From positions 434,001-498,000 of the forward strand of contig OY764867.1 in assembly GCA_963668535.1 (NCBI GenBank): a DNA stretch of 64,000 nucleotides, read 5' to 3'. A program made the translations under genes and the position numbers. The notes beneath the pieces were generated by a model, which saw nothing but the letters and a program-made list of their open reading frames with translations, made no database searches and was not told the origin of the DNA. The stretch's first letter is position 1. Every line of letters starts with the position of its first letter. Positions 36,139 through 45,144 of this stretch are shown here, in pieces. The stretch comes from F22 sp963668535 (GTDB lineage Bacteria > Bacteroidota > Bacteroidia > Bacteroidales > Bacteroidaceae).

Positions 36139-36828
36139 ATGAAGAAAGAAAACTATCACACAAGTATTCCCAGCTTGGTAAATATGGGAAAAATAGCCTG
36201 GAATGTACTTATGATTGCCGCTTCCATTTATTTTGGTTGTATCTCCAATAGTTGGATATTATGGGGATTCATAACCCTATTTTCCACCATATTATTTATT
36301 GGCAAACTAGTATCGTACTTCTCTAAAGTCTTTTTTGAAGAAGAGTATATTACATTTTTTGACCAGCGAGGCACACCTCGTAAGATTGCCTATGATACAA
36401 TTATTGGTATTTACGACACACCAAAATGGAGATGGATACCTTTTGTAAATTTTTCAAACATAGTACGTATTCAATTTCTATCTCCCAAAGGACGACTATG
36501 CGAAACGACCATTGAAATGAAAGATTATGATGCAATCTATTGCGAACTAATCGCTCATTGTCCAAAAGTTCCCTTTGTATCAAATGAATATGACAATCCC
36601 CTTTTCAGACAACACTACAAACACAATTCTATAATATCCTATGCTGCATTCACAGTATATGTCTTGATTATCGCAAGTCTACTGGCAGGTACCCTCTATA
36701 CGTCCATGGATAGCAGCCGTGTTGAAGATTATATTACTCCACTATTTATAGCACTAATTGGCATAGGAGGTGGCGTAATCCTTTTTATGAATATCAGAAA
36801 AATGGACAAGTTATTTAACGCAAAATAA
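36139..36828 (+). CDS. Membrane protein with PH-like cytoplasmic domain
   Basis: A 229-aa protein with hydrophobic hairpins at about 20-68 and 170-222 (GSL-rich helices) surrounding a soluble beta-rich region. That region contains EEYITFFDQRGTPRKIAYDTIIGIYDTPKW and RIQFLSPKGRLCETTIEMKDYD, reminiscent of bacterial PH-like membrane domains. I chose the ATG at 36139; a TTG two codons earlier is also in frame. The function is unknown. It appears to be a single gene behind the inverted-repeat promoter and converges on the helicase gene. Confidence 0.75.
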   Translation: MKKENYHTSIPSLVNMGKIAWNVLMIAASIYFGCISNSWILWGFITLFSTILFIGKLVSYFSKVFFEEEYITFFDQRGTPRKIAYDTIIGIYDTPKWRWIPFVNFSNIVRIQFLSPKGRLCETTIEMKDYDAIYCELIAHCPKVPFVSNEYDNPLFRQHYKHNSIISYAAFTVYVLIIASLLAGTLYTSMDSSRVEDYITPLFIALIGIGGGVILFMNIRKMDKLFNAK

Positions 36829-36920
36829 TCCATTTCTGATCTGCATTCTCAGACACTGACACGAAGACTTCCTGACACGTATATCTCGTCTTAACTAGAA
36901 GTATATCATAGCTCACTGGG

Positions 36921-36995
36921 AAGTATATCATAGCTCGCTCTTATATACTTGACAACACACCTAGCAAGTATATAAGAGCGAGCTATGATATACTT
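36921..36995. repeat. 30-bp perfect inverted repeat between convergent genes
   Basis: The left arm 36921-36950 (beginning AAGTATATCATAGCTCGC) is exactly repeated inverted at 36966-36995 around a 15-base spacer. A partial third copy of the arm, AAGTATATCATAGCTC, precedes it at about 36899-36914. An internal CTAGCAAGTATA/TATACTTGCTAG pairing (36961-36972, 36990-37001) reaches into the helicase stop codon. This could be a bidirectional terminator or a miniature repetitive element. Confidence 0.75.
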
Positions 36996-36996
36996 G

Positions 36997-38376
36997 CTAG
37001 CCGTAGGCCTCTTCTATCTTCGTATTAAGCCCTTTAATCTTCTCATTATGCACAAGTTGCAAGAGACTTTTCAACTTACGTCTGCGCACAGCAACGTAGC
37101 AGCAAGTGGGTTGAACAACAATCAGTCCCAAATCTTGAGCAGATAGGCGCCCTTTCTTACATAAGAAGCCAACTACATCCATCTTGCTCAACTTATGTTT
37201 CTTTCCCTTGCCGATATATACAGTGGCCCATTCTGGTTTAGGGATAGATGTAGGTTGTGCAGGCAATTCCAAAATAGGCATCTCGTCTAGAAGCTCTTCT
37301 AAATAGGCAGGCATTTTTTCTTCTCCATGCAGCAAAACATAGGCACTCCCTGTGGATGTCCAACGAGCGGTACGTCCATTACGGTGTGTATAGGCTTCTT
37401 GATCGATAGGCATATGGTAGTGAATGACATGCTGCACTTCTGGAATATCCAATCCACGAGCGGCTAGATCGGTAGCCACCAACAGATGGCGACTTCCTGT
37501 ACGGAAGGTGTACAGTGATCGTTCCCTATCCATTTGTTCCATACCGCCATGATAACGGACGGCCAGTATACCTTTCTCCTTGAGTAGTTTGTAGATACGA
37601 TCAACGCTGGCTCTGTGGTTGCAAAACAGCATAGTCGATTCATTTCCTAGCGTACAAAGCAGATTATACAGACATTCTATCTTATCTTTGGCTGGAGAGA
37701 CTACACGATACATCTGCAAGCGACTAGCAGGTTCTTCCGCATCATCTACTGCTGATTGCACCAAGCCTCCATCCAAATAATCGACACGAATGGCCTCTTC
37801 AATAGACGCAAATTCTGGGAGTTCATCAATATCAGTTGCCGAACAAAGAATCGTTTGTTTTAAACTCTGTAGATAAGCCATGATAGATTCCATTTGTTCC
37901 TGGAATCCTAATTCGAGCGACTTGTCAAACTCATCAATCACTAGAGAGATCACGCCTTTGGCATTGATATTTCCCTTATCGAGATGGTCTAGCAAACGCC
38001 CTGGCGTACCGATAATCAAAGCTGGACGTACACGAGCAATATCTTTTTTTTCTGTGGCTATGGCATGACCACCATAACAGCACACGCTTTGTGCAGGAGA
38101 TTTCATGGACTTCCACACACTATCTATTTGGATGGCCAACTCGCGACTAGGGGCAATGATAATAGTCTGTAGCCGTTGTGGTTGCTTTTGCACTTGCTCT
38201 AATAGAGGAAGTAAAAAAGCGAGGGTTTTGCCCGACCCAGTTGGGGCCAGAAGCGTCATATTTTGTTGCTTCCCAAACTGGGCAAGCATGTCGCGCTGCA
38301 TAGGGGTAAGTTGCTCAATCTGCAATCGTTCCATAGCGCTACAAATAGTTTCAGTAAGGGAGTTTTTAGTTGTCAT
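36997..38376 (-). CDS. DEAD-box RNA helicase with DbpA-type C-terminal domain
   Basis: A 459-aa helicase. In order: Q motif (QLTPMQRDML), motif I APTGSGKT, Ia PSRELA, TPGRLLDHL, motif II DEFD in place of DEAD, SAT motif III (CSATD), and motif VI HRNGRTARW. A C-terminal RNA-binding domain (VYIGKGKKHKLSKMDVVGFL...) resembles that of DbpA, which targets 23S rRNA, so a ribosome assembly role is likely. I chose the ATG at 38376; the open frame to 38421 crosses weak sequence. A divergent promoter pair separates it from rlmH, itself an rRNA modification gene. Confidence 0.9.
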   Translation of the reverse strand: MTTKNSLTETICSAMERLQIEQLTPMQRDMLAQFGKQQNMTLLAPTGSGKTLAFLLPLLEQVQKQPQRLQTIIIAPSRELAIQIDSVWKSMKSPAQSVCCYGGHAIATEKKDIARVRPALIIGTPGRLLDHLDKGNINAKGVISLVIDEFDKSLELGFQEQMESIMAYLQSLKQTILCSATDIDELPEFASIEEAIRVDYLDGGLVQSAVDDAEEPASRLQMYRVVSPAKDKIECLYNLLCTLGNESTMLFCNHRASVDRIYKLLKEKGILAVRYHGGMEQMDRERSLYTFRTGSRHLLVATDLAARGLDIPEVQHVIHYHMPIDQEAYTHRNGRTARWTSTGSAYVLLHGEEKMPAYLEELLDEMPILELPAQPTSIPKPEWATVYIGKGKKHKLSKMDVVGFLCKKGRLSAQDLGLIVVQPTCCYVAVRRRKLKSLLQLVHNEKIKGLNTKIEEAYG

Positions 38377-38438
38377 ATAAAAATAAAATAAAAATGGATA
38401 TACATGAGCTGTCTGAGACATGGCTCTAAATCTAGCGA

Positions 38439-38446
38439 CAAAAATA
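38439..38446 (-). promoter_or_regulatory. Promoter -7 box for the helicase gene
   Basis: The minus strand reads TATTTTTG (TAnnTTTG), 62 bases before the helicase ATG. Confidence 0.5.
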
Positions 38447-38468
38447 AGAAGAATACAGGACTTTTCTG

Positions 38469-38476
38469 TATCTTTG
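38469..38476 (+). promoter_or_regulatory. Promoter -7 box for rlmH
   Basis: TATCTTTG fits TAnnTTTG, 38 bases before the rlmH ATG and divergent to the helicase promoter. Confidence 0.55.
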
Positions 38477-38514
38477 CGGCATAATTAATCTTTGCGAATA
38501 CTTAAAAAAGAAAT

Positions 38515-38991
38515 ATGAAGTTATCCCTCATTGTGGTAGGTCGTACCGTAAACAAGCTATATGTGTCTGCTATCGACGACTATCTGAAACGATTACAACG
38601 TACCCAATTGCCTTGCAGCATGCAGGTCATTCCTGAACTTAAAAATGCAAAGGCGATGTCCAATGAGGTGCAAAAGGAAAAGGAAGGGGAACTGATTATT
38701 AAGGCCTTACAACCAGGCGATCATATCGTTTTACTGGATGAACATGGCAAGGAAATGCGCAGCATGGAATTTGCCGACTATCTATCTCATAAGATGCATA
38801 CCCTACCTAAACGTTTGGTCTTTATTATAGGGGGACCTTATGGATTTTCTCCAGCGGTGTATCAAGCAGCGCATGAGAAAATGTCTCTATCCAAAATGAC
38901 CTTCTCACACCAGATGATTCGTTTGTTTTTCGTAGAACAAGTGTATCGGGCTATGAGTATCTTACAAGGCTCTCCTTACCATCACGAATAA
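38515..38991 (+). CDS. rlmH: 23S rRNA (pseudouridine1915-N3)-methyltransferase RlmH
   Basis: A 158-aa SPOUT methyltransferase acting on helix 69 of 23S rRNA. Family segments are VGRTVNKLYVSAIDDYLKRL, HIVLLDEHGKEMRSMEFADYL, the knot motif FIIGGPYGFSPAVYQ, and the C-terminal LFFVEQVYRAMSILQGSPYHH. The length is normal. It ends right next to the convergent ABC transporter gene, with no spacer. Confidence 0.96.
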   Translation: MKLSLIVVGRTVNKLYVSAIDDYLKRLQRTQLPCSMQVIPELKNAKAMSNEVQKEKEGELIIKALQPGDHIVLLDEHGKEMRSMEFADYLSHKMHTLPKRLVFIIGGPYGFSPAVYQAAHEKMSLSKMTFSHQMIRLFFVEQVYRAMSILQGSPYHHE

Positions 38992-40665
38992 TTATTGTTT
39001 GATCAATTGAATCGTTTGGTCACAACGATCTACGATGGCTTGATCGTGGGTGATAAATAAAATCGTCTTATTGGGATATTCTGTAAAAAGAGCATCGAGC
39101 AATGCAGCCTCTGTCTTACTATCCAAAGCAGAAGAGGCCTCATCAAGCAATAAAATCTGTCCTGGACGCAATAACGCACGTGCTATGGCGATGCGTTGTG
39201 CCTGTCCCTCGGATAATCCTCCCCCGAGTTCATTGATGGAGGTATCTATCGAGTTGGGTAAATCAAACACAAAGTGAGCCTGCGCATGGCGCAGTGCTTC
39301 TGTCATAGCCTCATCTGTGGCTTGAATATCTCCCATTAATAGGTTATCACGAATGGTACCACTCAATAAGCTATTGCCTTGGGGCACATACACAAAATTG
39401 CATCGTGTATAGGCTGACACCGCCAATTCTTGCTCACGATCTTTGAGATACACACGTCCTGTGGTAGGAAATGCAAAGGCCAACAATAGCCGTATCATTG
39501 TTGTCTTGCCCGCCCCTGTCTCGCCTATGAGTGCACAGCGGCTACCAGGTACTAAAGTGATCGACAAATTTCTCAACACCTCTGCCTCAGCATCGTCGTA
39601 ACGAAAACCGACTTGATCAAAAACCAGCAAAGGAGCTTCCTTAAACAAGACACGATTGGACACATCCTCCATCGGTAAGTCTTCCAATTCCATCAAACGT
39701 TCTGCTGCGGTAATCGCTCCCACAAAGGTGGGCACCATACGCGTTAAATCAAATGCTGGACGCTGTACCTTATTGACCAACTGCAACATGGCGGTAATCG
39801 TACCAAAGGTAATTTGCCCGAGACTCAACCGATAGGCACTCCAAAGAAAAGCTAAGATATATCCTCCTGAGAACCCCAACTGCATAATGCTCTTACTAAC
39901 CAACGAGAAACGCGTACGCACATCTATCTGATCACTCAAGGTGGTTTGATAACTCTCTAGTTTGGACAAATGATTCTCTCCCTGTTCCATACTTTTAATG
40001 ACCGTGCGATGCTGAATACTTTCTTGCATCACTGCCTGAATGTGGCTGCCACTCTGCTTTATTTGATGATTATAGCGACGCATGCGACTGCCATAAAACC
40101 GTGCCCCCAACATCAACAAGGGCAAAAAAGACGCCGATAGTAAAGCCAAGCGATAATCGAGATAACAGAAGAAGATAAAACCAGCTAGAAACTGCAACAC
40201 CGAAATCACAAAACTAGGTACGGTAGTCGTGAGCAGTCCCACGATAGCCCCGCCATCACGTTCTATACGATTGAGCACATCTCCGCTATGGTACTGTTCT
40301 AACTCATTCCACCGAGAAGCCAATAGACGTTGAAATAAACGATGACGCATCTGATTGCCAGCCTTAACTTGCAAACGCACGTTGACCCAACTCTGAAAGA
40401 CTCCGAGTCCCATGGTCAACAAGAGTACCCCCACGGCTACCCCACCTGCAAGCAATAAGGAACCTTCCACATCTTTGGTCGCGATATCAATAACCCACTT
40501 ATACACCCAGATATCTAGTAGCCCCACAAATACGCCTACAATACCTAAAGCCGTCACCAACAGGATACTGCACCGTGTGCCTTGAGAAACTTCCCAAAGC
40601 CAACGCAGTATTTTACGACTCAACTGTATATTGAATGGAGATAAATGATTCGCTTTTTTTGACAT
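38992..40665 (-). CDS. ABC exporter, fused permease and ATPase
   Basis: A 557-aa half-transporter with six membrane helices (about residues 25-310) followed by a nucleotide-binding domain. Walker A is GETGAGKTT, the Q loop is VPQGNSLL, the signature is LGGGLSEGQAQR, and Walker B is LLLDEASSALD. There is no N-terminal C39 peptidase domain. It is the last gene of a minus-strand cluster with a PqqD-like protein, a SipW-like peptidase and an HprK-like kinase. That context points to export of a peptide-derived product more than to a lipid or drug. Confidence 0.9.
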   Translation of the reverse strand: MSKKANHLSPFNIQLSRKILRWLWEVSQGTRCSILLVTALGIVGVFVGLLDIWVYKWVIDIATKDVEGSLLLAGGVAVGVLLLTMGLGVFQSWVNVRLQVKAGNQMRHRLFQRLLASRWNELEQYHSGDVLNRIERDGGAIVGLLTTTVPSFVISVLQFLAGFIFFCYLDYRLALLSASFLPLLMLGARFYGSRMRRYNHQIKQSGSHIQAVMQESIQHRTVIKSMEQGENHLSKLESYQTTLSDQIDVRTRFSLVSKSIMQLGFSGGYILAFLWSAYRLSLGQITFGTITAMLQLVNKVQRPAFDLTRMVPTFVGAITAAERLMELEDLPMEDVSNRVLFKEAPLLVFDQVGFRYDDAEAEVLRNLSITLVPGSRCALIGETGAGKTTMIRLLLAFAFPTTGRVYLKDREQELAVSAYTRCNFVYVPQGNSLLSGTIRDNLLMGDIQATDEAMTEALRHAQAHFVFDLPNSIDTSINELGGGLSEGQAQRIAIARALLRPGQILLLDEASSALDSKTEAALLDALFTEYPNKTILFITHDQAIVDRCDQTIQLIKQ

Positions 40666-40680
40666 GGCGACAAGTAATCG

Positions 40681-40950
40681 TTATGATTCAAATAATCCGA
40701 TTTCGACCCATTTGAGCAATAAATCATGCACATCTTTTTGGGCTAATGATTCATCGACTTCATACTCTTTCATCAAGGCATCGACCAACTCCTGATGGTT
40801 GACTTCTTGGCCAACAGGACACTGCTGCCAAATATATGCAGCTGTTTCATTTAAGTTGATAACTTGTGTAAAATCCACATGCGATCCATCAGCTGTGATC
40901 ATAAAAGTATCTCCTATTTCGTGGAGATCAAATCCGGGTTTCTTTTTCAT
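40681..40950 (-). CDS. PqqD family peptide-binding protein
   Basis: An 89-aa protein of the PqqD/RiPP recognition element type (winged helix-turn-helix). Recognisable parts are VINLNETAAYIWQQCPVGQEVNHQELVDALMKEYEVDESLAQKDVHDLLLKW (approximate); the segment 'LNETAAYIW' is the most typical. Such proteins bind leader peptides of ribosomal peptide natural products and present them to modifying enzymes. No radical SAM enzyme is encoded here. It is located 15 bases before the ABC exporter gene. Confidence 0.85.
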   Translation of the reverse strand: MKKKPGFDLHEIGDTFMITADGSHVDFTQVINLNETAAYIWQQCPVGQEVNHQELVDALMKEYEVDESLAQKDVHDLLLKWVEIGLFES

Positions 40951-40970
40951 ATCTTGTTTCTATATTCTGT

Positions 40971-41447
40971 CTATTTCAATTTCTTTTTAGGGATTCTACG
41001 GTAGATGGCCAATAACCAACGACGCATAGGAGTCAAGATAGCCCACACAGCAGAATAACGTTTCCACATCTTGCCATCCACAGGATAGGTCTTACCCAAT
41101 CGGATGACATGGGTGACTTTGCCTATCACCTCACTGCGCAAACAGGTTTCCGTGCCCGTCCAGTTGCCATCACCTTGCATCATGATATACGTGTCACTAA
41201 GAGCAATCACCCTATGCAATAAGAACATGTGCGCATCGGAATTTTCACGGGCGAGCACACAATCACCAACGGCCAGGTCATCTACATGGCACGGACCTAT
41301 GACTACTTGATCTCGACGATCGAGCAAAAAAGGGTTCATGCTATTGCCACGCACCATAATAGTCACAGATTTACCCTGCGCTATCAGCTGCCCAACATAA
41401 GGAAGAAAAACCTCATTCTTTAGTTGTAATGATTCGGATGCACACAT
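40971..41447 (-). CDS. S24/S26 (SipW-like) signal peptidase family protein
   Basis: A 158-aa protease-like protein. The catalytic Ser is expected at residue 36 in VRGNSMNPFL and the general base at His 78 in FLLHRVIAL, the Ser/His arrangement seen in SipW and eukaryotic-type signal peptidases rather than Ser/Lys. DRRDQVVIGP and DLAVGDCVLAREN fit the beta-barrel core. There is no clear N-terminal membrane anchor; a weak C-terminal one may exist (WAILTPMRRWLLAIY). I chose the ATG at 41447, just after the kinase stop at 41459. It may cleave a leader peptide. Confidence 0.82.
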   Translation of the reverse strand: MCASESLQLKNEVFLPYVGQLIAQGKSVTIMVRGNSMNPFLLDRRDQVVIGPCHVDDLAVGDCVLARENSDAHMFLLHRVIALSDTYIMMQGDGNWTGTETCLRSEVIGKVTHVIRLGKTYPVDGKMWKRYSAVWAILTPMRRWLLAIYRRIPKKKLK

Positions 41448-41458
41448 AAACCAGTCTT

Positions 41459-42403
41459 TTATTTTGTAGGATGATGCACGGTAGCATAACACAAACGAGC
41501 GGCTGCTTCATCTGGAAGACATTCCAAAGAATACGTCAACTGCTTCTGAGCTAATTCAATCAAGGTGGCCTTCAAATTATTGAGCATACATTTATCTTGC
41601 CGCAATACAGAACAAGAAGGCATCAAAGAAGCGAAACTTTGTACCACATCATCTTGAGTAATTTTATTGTAAGGAGCTTGCGACAATCGCACAACAGCTC
41701 CCAAGGGAAGAGAGAGGTTGCGATAACATGGTGTTTTACCACTCCAAGGACTACCATATACCCACGCTTCATGATCAATAATGCGCACAATAGGGTTGTC
41801 ATCGTTTAAGAGGTCAGTATCTGGAATATGAGTAAGCCACAAACGGCTATGCGTGCTTTTGCCAGTTCCACTTTTGCCCAAAAACATATAGGCATACCCA
41901 TCGTGCATGGCCACCGACGAATGCATCAATAAGGTTTTTAAGTGAGCGGTAGAAAAGGTGTACATCATCATCAAAAAGTTATTGATGGCAAAACCATCCA
42001 TAATCACATCTCCCGATAGAGCTGTAACACCCACCTCGTAAGATGAAGATAAACGCAAAGTGTACTGATAGGTCGATGCTTTAGGCTGCATCTTCACGTA
42101 ATAAAAGTCTGGAGAACGGAAAATTTGCGCATCGGCTTCGTCCCAATCAAATGTAATTAATGATTCAGCCTCTTTAGGGACGTCTTCTACTTGATATTTC
42201 AGGTCAGCAGGGAGACACCCCTCTTGTCCATCAGCTGCTCCGACATGCAATGTAAAGATGGCAGGAGTTTCCAGCAATCTATGATCATCACTCTCTAGTT
42301 GAAAAGGTGCTAGAGATGGAATCAACTGAAAAAGATCTACTTGCTCAGGCAGGGCAAGTGAGAAGTAATGCTCAGCCACAATAAAGTGATATTTCCGGTT
42401 CAT
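41459..42403 (-). CDS. HPr-kinase-like / PEPCK-like serine kinase
   Basis: A 314-aa protein whose C-terminal half has a P-loop GKSGTGKST (residues 176-184) and a following acidic pair in LLNDDNP, as in HPr kinases and related enzymes. The N-terminal half is diverged and lacks the HPr kinase sensor domain. Related kinases phosphorylate lasso-peptide precursors in some gene clusters. Starts at 42403 (MNRKY), 42424 or GTG 42436 are possible. The last lies inside the promoter box, and 42424 would leave almost no leader, so I prefer 42403. It is the first gene of the cluster. Confidence 0.78.
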   Translation of the reverse strand: MNRKYHFIVAEHYFSLALPEQVDLFQLIPSLAPFQLESDDHRLLETPAIFTLHVGAADGQEGCLPADLKYQVEDVPKEAESLITFDWDEADAQIFRSPDFYYVKMQPKASTYQYTLRLSSSYEVGVTALSGDVIMDGFAINNFLMMMYTFSTAHLKTLLMHSSVAMHDGYAYMFLGKSGTGKSTHSRLWLTHIPDTDLLNDDNPIVRIIDHEAWVYGSPWSGKTPCYRNLSLPLGAVVRLSQAPYNKITQDDVVQSFASLMPSCSVLRQDKCMLNNLKATLIELAQKQLTYSLECLPDEAAARLCYATVHHPTK

Positions 42404-42435
42404 ACAGTCTATCTTGTTTATCATTGAATCTCCCA

Positions 42436-42443
42436 CAAAGATA
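42436..42443 (-). promoter_or_regulatory. Promoter -7 box for the kinase/PqqD/ABC cluster
   Basis: The minus strand reads TATCTTTG, with a TTG about 20 bases upstream (TTCCTTG). It excludes the GTG at 42436 as the start codon of the kinase gene. Confidence 0.6.
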
Positions 42444-42553
42444 ATAATTTAATAAACATCCCTACAAGGAAAGCATTAATAATATTGGAAAAGTAATATA
42501 TTGTTACTATCTTCGCAAAGAAACTAATAACCCGTCACAGACAGATAAACATT

Positions 42554-43633
42554 ATGTACAATAATACATTCGGGCACTTCGTTCGCCTCACAAGTTTTGG
42601 AGAATCTCACGGACCTGCAATCGGTGGAGTTATAGATGGTTTCCCCGCAGGAATTGAAATAGATTTTGATTTTGTACAATCAGAATTGGATAGGAGACGC
42701 CCTGGTCAATCACGTATCACAACCAGTAGAAAAGAAGGAGACAAAGTCGAATTTCTATCTGGCATCTTTGAGGGTAAAAGTACAGGATGCCCTATCGGTT
42801 TCATGATTCGAAATCAGAATCAACATTCCAATGATTACAACAACATGCGAGAGATCTATCGTCCTTCTCATGCTGATTATGGCTATATGATGAAATACGG
42901 CATTCGGGACCACAATGGTGGAGGACGCAGTAGCGCACGTGAAACCATTGCCCGTGTGGTGGGTGGAGCACTTTGCAAAATGGCCCTTAAACAACTAGGG
43001 ATAGAAGTGACTGCATTCGTCTCGCAAGTGCATGACCTCAAATTGGATAAACCCTATACAGCATATGACTTGACAACCATTGAAGACAATCCTGTGAGAT
43101 GCCCTGACCAAATCTTAGCCAAAGAGATGGAAGAACTCATCTTTGAGACGAAAGGCAAAGGAGATAGCATCGGTGGAGAAGTATTCTGTGTGATTAAAAA
43201 CGTACCTGCTGGCATCGGCCAACCAGTCTTCGGACGATTGGGGGCGGCACTAGGGGGAGCCATGATGAGCATCAATGCAACCAAAGCATTTCAATATGGC
43301 GATGGCGTTGATGCCCCACTCTATACAGGATCGGCTCACAATGATGCATTCTATAATGACCATGGACAGATCCGCACAAAGACCAACTATTCAGGAGGAA
43401 TTCAGGGGGGGATATCCAACGGAGAGGATATCTACTTCCGCGTTACATTTAAGTCGGTAGCTACTGTATTAATGGAACAACAAACGGTCGATTATGCTGG
43501 TCATGACACACTCTTTACGGCACGCGGTCGTCATGATCCTTGTGTCGTACCTAGAGCAGTACCTATCGTAGAAGCGATGGCTGCTATGACTATTTTAGAC
43601 CACTATTTGATGAATAAGGCGACTACATTATAG
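42554..43633 (+). CDS. aroC: Chorismate synthase
   Basis: A 359-aa FMN-dependent enzyme making chorismate from EPSP. Signature segments are TSFGESHGPAIGGVIDGFPAG, RRRPGQSRITTSRKE, HNGGGRSSARETIARVVGGA and the C-terminal RHDPCVVPRAVPIVEAMAA. The length is typical. It supplies the precursor of the Phe/Tyr operon found at 56-60 kb. A weak promoter-like TATCTTCG lies about 40 bases upstream, opposite the kinase promoter. Confidence 0.97.
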   Translation: MYNNTFGHFVRLTSFGESHGPAIGGVIDGFPAGIEIDFDFVQSELDRRRPGQSRITTSRKEGDKVEFLSGIFEGKSTGCPIGFMIRNQNQHSNDYNNMREIYRPSHADYGYMMKYGIRDHNGGGRSSARETIARVVGGALCKMALKQLGIEVTAFVSQVHDLKLDKPYTAYDLTTIEDNPVRCPDQILAKEMEELIFETKGKGDSIGGEVFCVIKNVPAGIGQPVFGRLGAALGGAMMSINATKAFQYGDGVDAPLYTGSAHNDAFYNDHGQIRTKTNYSGGIQGGISNGEDIYFRVTFKSVATVLMEQQTVDYAGHDTLFTARGRHDPCVVPRAVPIVEAMAAMTILDHYLMNKATTL

Positions 43634-43664
43634 TCGCACAATAAACAAGATAACCCAACCAACT

Positions 43665-45035
43665 ATGAGTATACAAGATTTTATTCAACAAGAGGAACCT
43701 CGCATGCTTGAGGAACTCTTTTCATTGCTTCGCATACCTAGTGTGAGCAGTGCATCTGAACATAAAGAAGATATGATGCGATGTGCCAACCAATGGGTAC
43801 AGTTGCTAGTACAATCAGGAGTAGATCATGCTGAGGTATATCCCACTCAAGGGCACCCAGTAGTCTTCGGAGAAAAAATCATAGATCCCAATGCCCCTAC
43901 GGTATTGGTCTATGGGCACTACGATGTGATGCCGGTAGCCCCACTCGACTTGTGGGATTCGGCTCCGTTTGAACCAGAGATTCGCGATGGACGCATCTGG
44001 GGGCGTGGTGCAGACGATGATAAAGGACAAAGTTTCATTCAAGCCAAAGCCTTTGAATATCTAGTCAAAGAAGGATTGTTATCGCATAACGTCAAATTTT
44101 TACTCGAAGGAGAAGAAGAGATTGGTAGTCCTAGTTTGGAAGTATTCTGCAAGGAAAACCTAGAGATGCTGAAAGCCGATATCATCCTAGTGAGCGATAC
44201 ATCTATGCTGGGCGATGACCTGCCATCTATCACAACAGGGCTACGAGGATTGGCTTATTGGGAAGTCGAAGTGACTGGACCTAATCATGACTTGCACTCT
44301 GGCCATTTTGGGGGTGCAGTACACAATCCTATCAATGCTTTGTGCAATATTATAGCCCAACTTCAAGATGAAAAGGGACGTATTACAATACCTGGATTTT
44401 ATGATGATGTCGTACCGATGTCTGACAGAGAACGCGAAATGATCGCCTCTATTCCTTTTGATGAAGAAGCCTATAAAAAGAAACTTGACGTACAAGCCCT
44501 ATGGGGAGAAGAAGGTTTTTCGACATTGGAACGCAATAGTTGCCGTCCTAGCTTCGACTTATGCGGCATCTTCGGTGGATACACTGAGGAGGGCAGCAAA
44601 ACGGTATTGCCTTCAAAGGTGACAGCCAAACTATCTTGTCGCTTGGTAGCCAATCAAGACCATGAGACTATCTCTAAGTTGATGCAAGCGCATATCGAAA
44701 AAATAGCTCCTAAAAGTGTACAAGTCAAAGTAACTCCTCTACATGGTGGAGATGCCTATCTGTGTCCGATAGACCTTCCTGCATACCAAGCAGCTGAAAT
44801 CGGATTTGAAGAGGCCTTTGGCAAGAAGCCATTAGCCGTGCGCCGTGGTGGTAGTATCCCTATCATCTCTACGTTTGAAAAAGTACTTGGTATAAAGAGT
44901 ATTTTAATGGGATTTGGGCTTGAAAGCAATGGCATTCATGGACCAAATGAGAACTGCCGTTTGGATATCTGGCGCAAAGGTGTAGTGGCTGTATGCCGTT
45001 TCCACCAAGAGTTTGATAAAATCATGGCTAAATAA
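43665..45035 (+). CDS. M20 family dipeptidase
   Basis: A 456-aa zinc peptidase of the M20 family (PepV/CNDP-like). The first metal site is VYGHYDVMP and the catalytic region is WGRGADDDKGQ. Downstream are the Glu pair EGEEEIGSPS, the dimerisation domain near HDLHSGHFGGAVHNP, and a final metal His in SNGIHGPNE. No signal peptide is present, so it is cytoplasmic and probably releases amino acids from dipeptides. It lies 31 bases after aroC. Confidence 0.92.
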   Translation: MSIQDFIQQEEPRMLEELFSLLRIPSVSSASEHKEDMMRCANQWVQLLVQSGVDHAEVYPTQGHPVVFGEKIIDPNAPTVLVYGHYDVMPVAPLDLWDSAPFEPEIRDGRIWGRGADDDKGQSFIQAKAFEYLVKEGLLSHNVKFLLEGEEEIGSPSLEVFCKENLEMLKADIILVSDTSMLGDDLPSITTGLRGLAYWEVEVTGPNHDLHSGHFGGAVHNPINALCNIIAQLQDEKGRITIPGFYDDVVPMSDREREMIASIPFDEEAYKKKLDVQALWGEEGFSTLERNSCRPSFDLCGIFGGYTEEGSKTVLPSKVTAKLSCRLVANQDHETISKLMQAHIEKIAPKSVQVKVTPLHGGDAYLCPIDLPAYQAAEIGFEEAFGKKPLAVRRGGSIPIISTFEKVLGIKSILMGFGLESNGIHGPNENCRLDIWRKGVVAVCRFHQEFDKIMAK

Positions 45036-45058
45036 ATTTCTACCAGAAGTTTTTTTAT

Positions 45059-45066
45059 TATCTTTG
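45059..45066 (+). promoter_or_regulatory. Promoter -7 box for trpS
   Basis: TATCTTTG fits TAnnTTTG, 116 bases before the trpS ATG. Its last base is also the first base of the hairpin arm at 45066-45077. Confidence 0.5.
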
Positions 45067-45144
45067 TTGCTCAGTAGAAAAAGGGGGAAACTCTTTGCTA
45101 CTGAGCAACAAACTTTTGTATGAGATACACACCTTATGTATCTC
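45066..45144 (+). promoter_or_regulatory. Two hairpins in the trpS leader region
   Basis: The first is a perfect 12-bp stem GTTGCTCAGTAG/CTACTGAGCAAC (45066-45077 with 45098-45109). The second is an 8-bp stem GAGATACA/TGTATCTC (45122-45129 with 45137-45144). A seven-T run begins at about 45159. They may be the M20 terminator plus leader structure, or an attenuator of trpS. No Trp codon (TGG) occurs in the leader, so a Trp-leader-peptide mechanism is not supported. Confidence 0.45.
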
